A stretch of DNA of 64,000 nucleotides from Ananas comosus. Taxonomy: Eukaryota; Streptophyta; Magnoliopsida; Poales; Bromeliaceae. This document shows, in pieces, positions 25,100 through 36,984 of this stretch. The notes under the pieces were generated by a model. The model was not told the DNA's origin. It saw only the letters and a program-made list of their open reading frames with translations, and searched no databases. A program made the position numbers and the translations under genes. Positions within the stretch are counted from its first letter, which is position 1, and each line of letters opens with the position of its first letter. Location of the stretch: positions 591,450-655,449 of the forward strand of contig NC_033642.1 in assembly GCF_001540865.1 (NCBI RefSeq). Direction: 5' to 3'.

Positions 25100-26290
25100 G
25101 ATCAAAGCTTTTTTTTTTTTTGTATATAACATATTTACTTGTATTGCTGAGGCATTTTACATAGAGGGGGAAAAAAAGGTTCTAGAACTGTAATTGTAGA
25201 TCTCTACCGGAACTTTCAATATGGCGAAGGAAACAGATCGTCGAGCGGTTATTATATTGTTTTCGCAGTTCGGGTGGTGATCTCAAATCTCGCTGAAGTT
25301 TAGGTGGGCAGGAACTTTTCTTTTTCTTTTTTTTTCTTTTCTTTTTCTCTTTCTTTTTCTTTGTTTTTTATTCAACTTGATTATAACAAGAGAGCAGTCT
25401 TTGAAGGGACTATTTCGGAAGCATAGAAGAATGTTAAAATAGCTGGAGGGAGAGATGAAGCTCTCAGGGCACAACCGCTGCGGCATGTATGTGTCCTCCA
25501 TACATGTATTAAGAGGAAGAACATGAAGCAAACCTAACTCTCAGGCGAGTTCTCCGATGCCTTGCGGTACTGTTGACTTTATCTGCTGTTTCATCTAACC
25601 CTTATTTTTCGCTTGTTTCGAAAGGAGAGAACTTAACAGGCTCTACTTTTAAGCAGAGGATAATGTTTTGTACTGTATACGTAAAGCTAGATTACGGAGT
25701 TGCTTTTGTCTCGGAATTGCGAGCCCTCCATAGCTCACATCATTGCAGACAAGTAAATGGGTAATGTGCAGTTAAGCGTGCACGAAGGGACTATGATCAA
25801 TCTAAAGGCTGAAGAAGAGGAAAGGGGNGGGGGGGGGCGGGGGGAGGAGAAACAAATTGCAAATTCCGTTGCTTTTTTGGAGATCATAATGGTAGAAGTC
25901 GTAAATGTTTTAATCTTCTCGCAGCTAGTTGAATACATAATCTTTTTACCTTTTATTATTAGTAGCAGAGAAAGAAGAGATGGGCTTTGTATTTATCACG
26001 CTCAGATTAATTAAAACTGTTTTGAGTAGCCTTCTGTTTTTGTCTCTTAATAATGGTTGAGCTTGGATATTAGCGGTGTATCTCGACATTGTGCCTATAA
26101 TATATTATTACGTGCAAGTGAGCGCAAGCGGGACCAAATGCTAAAACAACTGAACAATGACAGATGCAACGTCGGGATATTCATTCTTCTCTGCTTCACG
26201 TTGGTGCCACAGAAATAACACTGCAACTGCAAGTGAGACGCAAATGCGGCTCGCGACTCTTCTATGTACGCCTCTGTTGCACCATCAGTA
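25100..26290 (+). other. MIP2 3' flank and intergenic DNA
   Basis: The 3' UTR probably ends within about 150 bp. A CTTTTT-rich tract lies at 25310-25370. A G-run with one undetermined base (25824-25851, N at 25828) could form a G-quadruplex. No gene is supported; the short frames here lack family features. Confidence 0.45.
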
Positions 26291-26453
26291 CGAAGTTCTT
26301 GGCCTTCGAGAAAGGCAATGTCGATGTCCTTCGAGTTCTTGGCCTTTGAGAAGGGCAATGTCGATATCCTTCGAGTTCTTGGCCTTCGAGAAGGGCAATG
26401 TCGATCTCCTTGGAGTTCTTGGCGTTCGAGAAAGGGCAATGTCGATCTCCTTT
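26291..26453 (+). repeat. 40-bp minisatellite, four copies
   Basis: The unit contains GAGTTCTTGGCCTTCGAGAA and GGGCAATGTCGATCTCCTT. The GTTCTT word recurs at 26295, 26335, 26375 and 26415, exactly 40 bp apart. Copies differ by only a few bases. The period is not a multiple of three, so the frame that crosses it is not expected to be coding. Confidence 0.9.
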
Positions 26454-29429
26454 GACATCTCAACGCAATGCGTGCTCGGATCCTATTTTCATATTTCGGT
26501 CCTGATCAAAGCCATTCTCATAGCACAATTCGCCGTTCCCTGTGATGATGGCACGTAGGCTCCTACACACCAGTTAACAGTCTCAATAGCAATTCACATG
26601 GCTCAGCAGTGTAATCTTAAAGATCAAGCATTATTAAGTTTTTTTTATAAAAAAAAAAAAACCTACAAAACACAAGATCAATATATAGGTGGTGTACACA
26701 ATAGTCACACACCTCTATTTCCTTTGTGCAAACAAAGTATTACAAAAACAACGAGGAACTCAACTCAACCTTGGATGGATGGTAACGATGCAATCTAAAT
26801 TTATGCCCTCTTAGATCACCACAAATTGAGACAGCGGTTTACGATTACCTTGCATTTAGCTGCCGGTAATAAATATTTCCAAGTAGTTGGCTCTTTTCTT
26901 TCTTTCATTTGACCGGACAGGCGAATGGAACCAGCAGGATTCAGCATGCTGCAGGGCGAAGCTTGATGCTTTTGCATGCTGCAGGCGCAGGCAAGTAGTT
27001 TCAGTGTCTGCAAATAACCTGAAGATAGTGAGAGCTCCGAGGGCGTCTTTGATTTCGTGCATGTCGGAACTGGAACTCACCCAGCCCTACAAACTCGAGT
27101 TCCCCTCCACGGCACGAACATTTCATCTGTTATATATATATATATATATATGTCATCTGAACCTTCCATACTTTCATCCTCCCCAAGTGAACACACTTCA
27201 GAAGTGGCAGATATGCATAAATCAACCAATTTTTAAACCACCTTTGAAGGAGAACAAACCATCTGTATCAATCCACAGAGATAGCGACAGAAATAAAACA
27301 TGGAAAAGAAAAGAATCAGTTTCCACTAAAACTTGGAATATAGTTGGGGCAACATATAGATTGCGAACAATCGAAAGACGGTTTGCCTAACAAGACTTGA
27401 AAGTTGTAACATACATAGGTGGAGAATAACAGATTTTTCTTCCGGAAGTTTCTATGATGAACTGAATTTCCTTTTGGATCATGCAACCGAGATAAGATAA
27501 CACAACTTCCGGAGCAATACACCAGTCTATTATGCAAATAAAGTAAGGCAGCGTCGGGAAAACGTTGGTTTCTCTTTTTCCCTTTGCCCTTACTTTCAAT
27601 CCATTAAGTGCGTTGTTTTCAAAGATAATACCCCACAAATAAATAACAATAAAGTGAAAGGAGAATATACCGTGCGAAAAATAACTGAAAGAAATCACTC
27701 GTGAAAAATGGACTATTAAAGAATAACTCCTCAATGAAAAGCAGGGGAAAAAAATTAAGGAGAAAGGTTGGATTTTTTTTTTTTTTAATTTACTCTCTAA
27801 CATGTCACAACATAGGGATCAAAATCTTTGTTACGTCAAGACTTCAATTTATGCGGGCAACTAAAACAGCGAAAAGCCTAAAACCCATATTTGTTACAGA
27901 AAGAAAATGCCAATGTTAATTATGGGTTTAGCAAACTGTTTGATTAAATTAAAAGGGTAGAGTAGAAGACTACGATAAATTTCGAACATAGCAGAAGAAT
28001 ATGTGTAATCTATGAAAAGCTACTTTAGCTAGACTAAAACTTCATGAAAATCTAGCGGTTTTGAGAGCAGATTCATGTGAAAGCAGTTTCACAGTACAAG
28101 TTGCATCCAAATAGGCGGCTACAAATAACCATTACTAAGGAAGAGATATGGATAGGGTCTTTTGCATACATACCCTTGCAATATATCCACAATTGCAAAT
28201 ACCCCAGCAAAGTTGATATTTATCCGCATGCCATGGAAAGCCTCCGTCCACCTGCTAGGGTACCTAGGCAAAACCAATGGCATCTATGCAAAAGGAATTT
28301 TGCATAGACAATCCTGGGAGGGCACGCATGGAAATAAGTAAAGTATTTTAGGGGTACACATGCTAAAAGATTTGTAGCGGTAATATATATGCAAAAAATG
28401 CTAAGATAAATTGCTATAATAGCACGTCAAGAGCGGGAGCAGGGGCCAGCTATTTTACCTTTGTGATACCAATAAATTTGGTGCACAGGAGGACATTCCT
28501 AGAGAATGTCCTGAAACTTTGGAGTTTTATTATACATAATTTTATTATAAAATTTGAAACCTAGAGGTGAAATTAAAAAAATAGCAACATGTGCCTCATA
28601 TCCCTTTTGTTTCCTTCCTATTTTCATTATTCACAAAATTTGGCAGCAAGGTACATCCAATTCATGCATAATAAAACTCAAGAATCCAAATCTTCATTAA
28701 CTAAAACAGTTGCTGACTCAGATCCTTTCCAAAACCTTCATGGTAGGCATTCTTGCCTCGCACATCTCTTTCTACATATAAGCTGACTGAGTTAAACTTT
28801 GCACAACTAACACAATAATTTCTGGAGTCAATCTTCCATATATGCATGAGCTTTCAAAAATCTATGCATTATATTTTTGCAGATAAAACAGAAGTCTGAG
28901 AATGCTTGTACCTGGGAAGTGAAGTGTCTACCACGAAAATACACACGCCAATATCTCCAAGGAAGCTGCTCCCCCAGTAAACACCTGTCTGAGACTCTCA
29001 ACCAAATTCATAGTAAATAAAGAAATGAGAGATCAGTTGATAAACAATGAGAAAAGCAAATTATTAAAGCCAATCATCTATATCATTTGAATACACGTGA
29101 GTTATTTTCCCAAAAGAACTCTTAGTTAGGAAGAAAACTCAATATCAAGCACATCTAGATATAGATGAACAAAAAGAGGCATTTGCAGCAAGTTATGAAG
29201 ATAGATAATGCATATTTAGGATCTTCATTAAGTATTTCAGCTGTATATTCAAAGTTCACTTACAATGATTTAAACAAAAACAAAAAAGGTCGTCGTACCA
29301 ACTATATCTTTTTATCAGGTAAAGCACGCACAATATATCACTACCATCAATATTGAAAATCACAATTATTACATTACCAATTACAAGCCTCTCCAAGTAA
29401 ACAAAGCACCAACTGTTAAAAAAAAACAA
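26454..29429. other. Intergenic DNA without a recognised gene
   Basis: Scattered short frames have no family features. A TA run lies at 27133-27150. On the minus strand 28909-28994 could be a small exon: it is bounded by an AG (GTCTCAGACAG) and a GT (TTCCCAG|GTAC) and one frame is open. Together with the GTGAGT donor near 30171 it hints at minus-strand spliced noncoding or UTR exons. This is a weak inference. Confidence 0.35.
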
Positions 29430-30095
29430 GGCTAAATTACATAAAACCTCCTTGTCAATACCCCTTTTTTCACTTCCCCTCCTGTCATTTAAAAACCTAC
29501 ACTTTGCCTCCTTATAAAATAAAAAATATTCACAAGGGAGTACGGTATTAACTGTGACGACAAAATGATCATTTTGCTCTCACCATCTTCGTCTCTTCCC
29601 CATTTTTGCTCATCCGCCGCCTTTCCTCTTCCATTTTTTGCACCTCAATCCACCACAATTCGTCTCCATTTTCTTCTTCACCTTCTTCCCTTCTCCTCCT
29701 ACACCCTCGTCACCCCTCGATTTCGGCGACAGTAAGGAGGAAATTGAGGTGGGCATGAATGGAGAGGTGGAAAAGGGCGCGGGCGAAGGCGATGCGGCGG
29801 AGAAGGGCGAGGGGGTGTTTGTGGGCGCAAACAGAGATATGGGCAAGGGCGAGGCAGCGGAGGAGTGCGAGGCGGCCAGGCGGAGGAGGGTGAGGCAACA
29901 GGAGAGGAGGCTGAGGGTATTTTTGGTATAAAAAATATAATAATATTTTATAAACGGAACCCTAACAGAGCACTAACGGCAGGGGATGAAGTGAATATTT
30001 TTCATTTTACAAGAGGGGAAAATGTAGGTTTTTAAATGACAGGAGGGGAAAGTGAAAAAGCGGGTATTGACAGGGGGGTTTTCTGTAATTTAGCC
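29430..30095. mobile_element. Mutator-type MITE, GGCTAAATTAC family, with GC-rich interior
   Basis: The ends GGCTAAATTACATAAAACC and GGTTTTCTGTAATTTAGCC are inverted repeats, and the arms extend about 120 bp. It is flanked by a perfect 9-bp duplication AAAAAACAA (29421-29429 and 30096-30104). The interior (about 29560-29935) is much more GC-rich and open on the plus strand (29638-29931, acidic with GEGDAAEKGEG-type repeats), unlike the AT-rich arms. The element at 48965-49609 shares this interior; 54965-55328 has the arms only. Confidence 0.88.
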
Positions 30096-30175
30096 AAAAA
30101 ACAAAGTAGGACGAAGAAGATGTTTATTAGTAATATCCAAACAAGAAAGTTAAGACTGGATATCCACTCACAAAT

Positions 30176-30316
30176 CTACATTTCCTGCTTAATCTTGACT
30201 GTCAAAAGATAAGCCAAGACAAATATTATAGCAGGAAACAGCCCTAGGAAGGTCAGTGCTGGCATCAAATCTACCTGATACCAATCAACTGCAACAAATA
30301 AAATGCTAATTATCAT
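30176..30316 (-). other. Open frame encoding a membrane helix, just 3' of the bZIP stop
   Basis: Reading from 30316 down to a TAG at 30176-30178 gives 46 residues with a strong predicted membrane helix LTFLGLFPAIIFVLAYLLTV followed by basic KIKQEM. The frame continues unbroken from the bZIP stop codon (30338-30340), 53 codons later. Two AG acceptors are present (TTTGTTGCAG ending 30297, and GGTATCAG ending 30275). Splicing bZIP exon 11 to the second would be in frame and add a 32-residue membrane-anchored tail. It could instead be a separate small gene or chance. I do not recognise the peptide. Confidence 0.3.
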
Positions 30317-30337
30317 GTTACAACTGGGAAGAGCACA

Positions 30338-33300
30338 CTATGTTTGATTCCCTTCGTCCGGTTTAGCATTAAAATCTGTGTGGTTTTTCTCATTTCCATC
30401 ACTGTAATTTCGTTCCTTTTTGTCAAGCCTTGGGTCATCAGCTTTTTGCTGCAACTGACCAAGTTTTTCCTGCAAAGTCGAAAACCAATTATACGTTTCA
30501 TGAAATATATCATCATCTACAAACCCAAAAAAGTTATCAGAACCAAACTGAACCAAACTGCTGGTCAAACCATTCAAACCGCAATCTCTGTGTGAACTTG
30601 GTCTGGTTGAATAAAAAACACAAATTAGGGGAAAAAAACTGCGCAAGCCACTATCGAACAGGGAGTTTCTAAGTGAGCCGTGAAAACCAGCTTGGTTGAA
30701 CTGGTTTTCTTTACAAACTTTCTATTATTTCATTATTTATTTATGCTTTGAAAGTGTAGAGCTATAACTAAAGTTCATTCAATTGTTCTTCACTACTAAA
30801 TCCACTTTAAGACCATGTTTGGATGTCAGAATAAGATACTCAAAGATAATTTATTCAGTATGAAGATTTTCGTGTGTGATTAGAAGCTAGGAGTTTGAGT
30901 TTTGCTCCTTCAAATGTCCTAACATCCATGATTGGTAGGATAGCATATTTCACCTGGGAGGTGATTTATGTTATTCTGAAAAGATGACTTGAAAACTGAA
31001 TATGATATCCATTCAAGACATTTGATCACATTCTTCATCTACCAAATACGACATGCTTTTGGAGTAAAGCAGATGTTCAATGCATTCCAAACAAGGCCTA
31101 AATGTACAATCAATCATATATTTATATCTTCCCTAATACTAAAACATTTACCTATACGATCTAAGACATGAGAACCATATTTTGATTTATATAAAAACAG
31201 TTGATTCAACCATTAAATCAGTGGTTACAATGGTTGAACCTTAGATATTCATCTCCATGATTTGATGTTCAGTTTGGTTCTAACAACACAGCTCTAAATT
31301 AATGTTCACCACCTTAAGAGAGGCGTTCTGGGAAAGAAGATCCTCGTACTCCTTCCTGAGCCGGTTTACTTCTGCTCTAAGTGAAGCATTTTCCTCCTTT
31401 AAAGACTCGGCACGTTGACCAAGCTCTTCACATTCAGCCTGAAGAAAAATAAAACAACCAGTAATTAGTTGAAGTCCTTATCAGTTGGAAATTAACTAGA
31501 AGTACCTAAGCGCCGATCAGGCCTTGCCTCTAGAGCAGCTTTTCTATACTAGGAAGAAACAGCTTAGAGACCCAGAAGCTTGGCTTCCAAAAAGCCTAGA
31601 GTTTTTTCTGGTGTGGAAAGTTACGAGCTTTTGGGTCTCGAAAGCAGGAGCTTAATTTTGAAGCTTCTATTCATGCTGCAGCAGAAGCTGCTAATGAAAA
31701 AACTATGCTGCTTCAAAGAGCCTAATCAAGCAGAATTCTGCAAAATCACCAGCGGGCCCAAAAAATCCCTAAAGAGGACTTAGAAACTAATTGCGAGTTA
31801 TCACCTGCTTGCGCAACCTAGATCTCCGAGCAGATTCCCTGTTAGACTGCTTGCGTCTCTGCTTTTTTAATTCTCTTTCATCCTGATTTACATAAAAATT
31901 GTTGGTAAAACTGTTTAGGACCTTAGAAGCTTTGTCTAATAATGCACATACCAAAAGTATAAGCCATGACTGATTTTCGACATCAAAATTAGATAGACTT
32001 GGATGCTCCGGAACATATTGAAGTGTCCAGCCAAAAAATCTCCCTGCAATAACTAGTATGCTCATCCTCTTCTTTTTTCCCTTTTCCTCTTCTATATTTC
32101 CCTCCTCTAATTTTCTCACTTATATGAAACCAGAACTAAATTATTAATGGCAGTATGATCAGTACTTTTCATTTTATATCAAGAATATATTGTCCAGATA
32201 TTCCAGACAATGTTCTTAGTCTGTTCCGTAGTGTTTCTACTACAGAGTCAAACCAGAACTAAAAATATAAAGTAGATCAATTAGGCAAATACCGCTTTGC
32301 ACCAAATTTCAAACAAAAACCAACAAAATTGCATGAAAGCAAGCCAAAACTAATTCCAGATAAAACTATACCACCATAATAGTTCGGTGAGAGAGAGAGA
32401 GAGAGAGATAGAGAGACAGAGGAAGAAGAAGAAGAAGAAGAAGCAATTCCAGAATGGGGGCTAAGAAGGAAGCCATACCCACTGCTCTGCTGGAAGCAAA
32501 GCTCCAGGGATTGCTGTGGAAGGTACCTTGCCAGGAATTGCAGGAATAGCTGATGAGCTTGGAGTGCTCCAGTAGTCCATTCCTATATTTAAATTTGTGG
32601 TGGGGCTGACAACCCCTCCAATTGCACCGCTTGCTGGCATAGGCATGATAGATATCGCTGGATTCAACTTTGATTGTGACGCCGTGCGACTTATACCATT
32701 GTGAGAACCATGTGCGACATTGCCACTCTGAGAGGCCTCTGCTGCCATGTGTATAAAAGACAAGCTTAGGAAAGATATTTAAAAACTTGGACCACCCTAA
32801 ACTATTATACTTATGACAAATGGTTACCTGATTTTTCAGAAGTAACAATATATATAGAGAGAGAGCTACTTGAACGACCTAACCCTACTAATCTCAATTT
32901 TCTGTAACAACCGCAAGCACATAACTGTGATGTAACTTTCACCAGTTTTGGCCTTAATTCTCTTCTTTTGAATGCAAATATGAGTTTCGGGGCATAAGTC
33001 AATGTAACTGATGGCGGTTAAGAAAAATAGACAGAAAAAGGGTAAGTAGTTGACCAAATGAGAAGATTGCTTAAGCAGTTTTCTTTTCTTTTTTTTTATT
33101 TTATTGAACTCCTAAATCTTGGAAGACAATCTGTAAAAGCACGATAGTCCAGGGAGATTTGCCGCATTTATTTTATCTTAGATATTTATTCATGACCAAT
33201 TAGAGAGTTCTAGCATGACTACCTCCCAAAGATTCTTGTCCACCACTAGTCTTTGCCTGTGAATCCTGAAGAAGTAAAGATTATATAAAACGTCATATCA

Positions 33301-36002
33301 GATTCGAGTGAAGAAGCATTGTGATAACTAGTTTATCTTTAGATAGCGGCTCTAGGAGTAGACAAGTTGTTTCGAAAACTAGATGAAAAAAATACTTTCC
33401 TTATTCTTTGCCACCCTCTCTAAGGCTCAAATTTACCACTTTGAATTAAAAAAGTAGCATAAATGAACAGAAAGAGAACACAAGACCATCAAAAGACGCT
33501 CGTTCAGAAAACAATATGATGAAGGTAAATTAGCCTAGGCCTTTCTGCCATTTGTCTAACTAATGCAAAGTGGACTACTACTGGAGCTCACATTCTGAGA
33601 GTTTGCATCACTTCCTTCACTTGAACTTTCAGTTTCACTTTCACCACTGCAAAATGCCAAAAACAGCATTCTTTAGGAGGCCAAATGAATAATCCAATGT
33701 TATGAAAACTACCTACTTGTTACAAACCTTTGAGAAAAGGCTCCGTTTGCTGATGCCCCTGATGTTTTACCTATCTCGTTGTTGTTCTTTCCCATAATCA
33801 TACTCAAGCTACCTAAACTTCCTTTGGACCTTTTGAGGGGACTTCTTTCCTTACCTTCAGATGACTTATCATCCACTTCCGAACCACCAGCAGTGGCTCC
33901 CTGACAGATGCAATGTATTGGAATCAGTATTCTTGATGCCAAATGCAGTAACAGTTGAGGTAAAGAATGTGTAACTTACAACACCATCAGCATTTCCATT
34001 TGGAGAAGGCATAGCATAAGGGCTGAATGGAATTGAACCCTGACCATTTGATTGCAATAGAGAAAAAACAAATTAGGATGCTCAAACTTTGAATAACAAA
34101 GACAAGTAAATATGTACAAAATGAAGGACTCAGATAAACATAATTAAGAAGAGCAGGCAAAACTTGCAGACTTTGGCTGATAATCTACCTGAACTTCGAA
34201 AATTTCTGTGATTTCTCTACCTAACTTCAAAAAGTTATTTTCATTTCCAAAAATTCTTTCAGAGTTATGTGAGCACTTACCGCATCCAAAAAGTTGTCAA
34301 ATATTTTATTAGATAACAGAAAATTCCGTCAAAAAAAAGAATCAGTATATTTTGGGAAAGAGATACTCAAATAAAAATAATCGATAGTTTAGGAAGACAA
34401 ATAAAAATTTTAAAGTTCAGCTACCCATTTTAAAATGCGCTGACAGTAAAGTAAGATATGCCTGTTTCAGCCTTTGCAAAAAGAATATACCGGAGGCATG
34501 GAAGCATGAGCATATAACCCTCCTGGTGGATACATGACATATGGTGTTGGCGGAGTCCCATAAGGCATAATGGGCTGAAACATAAAAAGGAAAATATAAC
34601 ATCTGCAATAAAAGCACTAATGGAGAATTCCAGGTGGTCCACACCCTCTGCTAATGACCTATTCACTTAGTGTTCATCCCTATATTCCCATACTCGAACA
34701 CCTAGTTTAATCCGAATGCTTAAGAGGGAAAGACAGTCTAGTATATAGCAAAGGGTTGCAACCACATAAATAACACATGTATCAGGTAGCGAGACACAGT
34801 AAGTTCCATTTCCTTCTTTCAGCTTTCATCACAATATTAACTAGCTCTAGTTTAAAAAACAAAAAAAGTTTCAAACTTTTATTTCTAATTTGACAACTTC
34901 ATACTGTCATCTAACCTTCAAGTGCGCTATCGCATTAAAATTCCAAGAACCGAAAAACAAACAAAAAAAAAGAACTCTCCACTTTGCAAGTCCCAACAAC
35001 GGGGTAGTAAAGTGAAAACAAGCCGCCAAGACATCTACTCTTATAGTGCGATCACATCCCACCAAAATAAAGTTACAAGAAAATGCCCCCCTTGTACAAT
35101 GTTTTTGAATATTAAATAATCTAATTTAGGAGACAATTATTGTATGCCTAACTGTTAAGATTCAGTCTCTATGACAAGTTGGTGCATGTTTGGCCCAGTT
35201 TCTTTTTAGCAAAAAAAGTGCCAGTTGACTAAAGTCACTCGGATAAGTAGTAGCTTTTTCATTGAAGTACTCCAAACATCCTAATGCAGCTAAATTTAGA
35301 AAACTTTAAATCGAAGCTTCCGCCTTTTGGTCCGCTAAGCTTATTTTGGTCTTCCACAGGACCCAAAAGCTCTGCCAAATGTCTGGCTTCTACTTCTCAA
35401 ATAGACATGCAAAGTAAAGAAGCCCCACCGACCATGTACTCAAAATCGGCGGAAAAAGCCACTCGCCCTAGATTACACCTGGCCTTACCCAGATTTAAGA
35501 TGACATACCAGAAAAATCCAAATTACATAACAATTCAACACAGAAATCGAAAACTTAAACAGTACCTGAGCTCCCCACATGTAAGGATGCGCCTGGGGAC
35601 TTGATGTGTGAAAGAACCCAGGCGGAGGAATCGGCGAATACGCCTATCGAAAGAAAAAAGCTAGAAAGGTCATAACCTCACTTGAACATGCAATCACCCA
35701 ACACAAATTGAGAAGAGGAAACTCAAGAACTACACACTTCACCAGCTAAAGACAAAGCTTACCCACCTGAAATCCTGACCAATCAGGGTATACTGGTGTG
35801 GCCGGTGCCGAAGTAGTCGGCGGCGGCTGTTCCTGAACAATAACAACCAAAAATTTGCATAAACAATTTCTCGTTTTACTATTCTAATGAGGAGATCAAC
35901 AGCTCAATCACGCTAAAGCCGAATCAAAAGGAGCAGATCGAGCACCTGCGCCGCCGATGCCTTCGGCGCCTTGGGCGGAGCATCGGCTTCGCCGCTCCCC
36001 AT
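30338..36002 (-). CDS. G-box-binding bZIP transcription factor (GBF/CPRF1-like, group G)
   Basis: Twelve exons, in transcript order: 36002-35946, 35832-35767, 35643-35566, 34574-34491, 34039-33980, 33900-33728, 33646-33592, 33265-33223, 32741-32479, 31882-31805, 31438-31313, 30469-30338. Total 1215 nt, 404 aa, all junctions in frame. The N-terminus ([49 protein letters not shown]) is the proline-rich MFMR region of plant G-box factors. The basic region starts at residue 294 ([19 protein letters not shown]) with the N-x7-R signature at Asn307 and Arg315. A leucine zipper follows from residue 320 and the tail is hydrophilic. It should bind CACGTG-type G-boxes as a dimer in the nucleus. An in-frame ATG lies upstream at 36104, but the family start MGS at 36002 is preferred. 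Exon 9 has a CAGCAG double acceptor. Confidence 0.94.
30811..31098. mobile_element. PIF/Harbinger-type MITE in bZIP intron 11
   Basis: The ends GACCATGTTTGGATG and CCAAACAAGGCC are inverted, flanked by TAA at 30808-30810 and 31099-31101. Its interior is homologous, in reverse orientation, to the MITE at 2557-2824 (shared GTCAGAATAAGATA and ATTTATTCAGTA blocks). Confidence 0.8.
32388..32446. repeat. GA and GAA microsatellite in a bZIP intron
   Basis: A GAGAGA run is followed by GAAGAAGAAGAAGAAGAAG, 30-90 bp downstream of the exon 9 donor on the transcribed strand. Confidence 0.8.
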
Positions 36003-36321
36003 GAATGGGGTTGGTTTCAGAAACCCTAAGCGATCACTCCATGCTCCGCAGTAAGTAAAACCCAAATTACGCCCAAAACTGATAGCCTCGCCTTGGGATC
36101 TCAACTCGAAACCCTAAATCTCACGAAAACCCTACAAATCGCGATCATGGCATCTTCGACACCAAAACCGATCGGAATCGAGATCGGGAGAGAGGGAGAT
36201 CGACGCGTACCGATTGGAGACGGAGGTCCGCGGCGGAGGCGGCGGAGAACAGAGGCGAGGGCGATGAGATCCGATCCGAGAGGTGGATTTGGGCGAATTC
36301 GACGGAGCAAAATCAAAAATG

Positions 36322-36370
<49 letters not shown>

Positions 36371-36420
36371 TGGACGATGAGGGCAAAATGGTAATAATAT
36401 TTTAATAATTTTTATATGAA
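36003..36420 (-). promoter_or_regulatory. bZIP 5' leader and promoter with CT tract
   Basis: A GC-rich leader upstream of the start codon contains several minus-strand TAGGGTTT motifs (seen as AAACCCTA on the plus strand near 36025 and 36110). A 36-base microsatellite (36327-36363) reads CT on the transcribed strand. The AT-rich sequence beyond 36385 is outside the likely leader. Confidence 0.45.
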
Positions 36421-36467
36421 CTTATGTTTATTGCTTATAGTTTAAAAATTAAAAAAAAAAATTCAAA

Positions 36468-36808
36468 TATCATCTATTTAGTTTTACACTTTATCACTTT
36501 AGTACCATTTGATTTAAAGTATATCAATTTAGTGTCCAGTGATTTTATTTTTATCTTTTTATTATCGATTTTACTAAATTTTTTCGTTAAATCAGTGACA
36601 AAGTTAAAACTAAAGATATTAAAATAAATATTCGATAAATCTAGATTGAATATCTGAAATTTTTGTATATAATTTAACGAAATATTAACAAAAAAACTGA
36701 TGAAAATATAAAAATGAAACCACAGGATACTACCTTGATATACTTTAAAACACAGAATACTAAAGTTAGAAAGTTCAAAACCATAGTATTGGTATCTGAA
36801 GTTTATCC
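36468..36808. mobile_element. Degenerate GGGAAAACTTC-family MITE
   Basis: The internal blocks (CACTTTAGTACCATTTGATT; ACCACAGGATACTACCTTG; GATACTAAAGTTAGAAAG) and the right end TATCTGAAGTTTATCC match the family. The left terminus is eroded, and no target-site duplication is visible. Confidence 0.6.
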
Positions 36809-36984
36809 TTAAAAAAATAGCTCAGTGGTGCTTTTAAAAAATAAAAAAATACAGTGTAAAAAGTGAAAAAACTTATAAAGTACTATCAAGTAATTAGCAC
36901 GAGTGGAGTTCCTGCACTTCACTGCGGTTATTTTTTGTATAAATATTAAATTATAAATTTTATAATATGTAAATAAAATTTTGT

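Noticed and set aside
26291..26453. CRISPR-like array
   Set aside because: Direct tandem copies without spacers, in a plant nuclear genome.
26095..26463. 122-aa frame crossing the minisatellite
   Set aside because: The repeat period of 40 bp shifts frame each copy, and no known domain is seen.
35913..36104. Upstream in-frame ATG (36104) as the bZIP start
   Set aside because: The extra 34 residues do not look like the family, whose N-terminus begins at the MGS at 36002.
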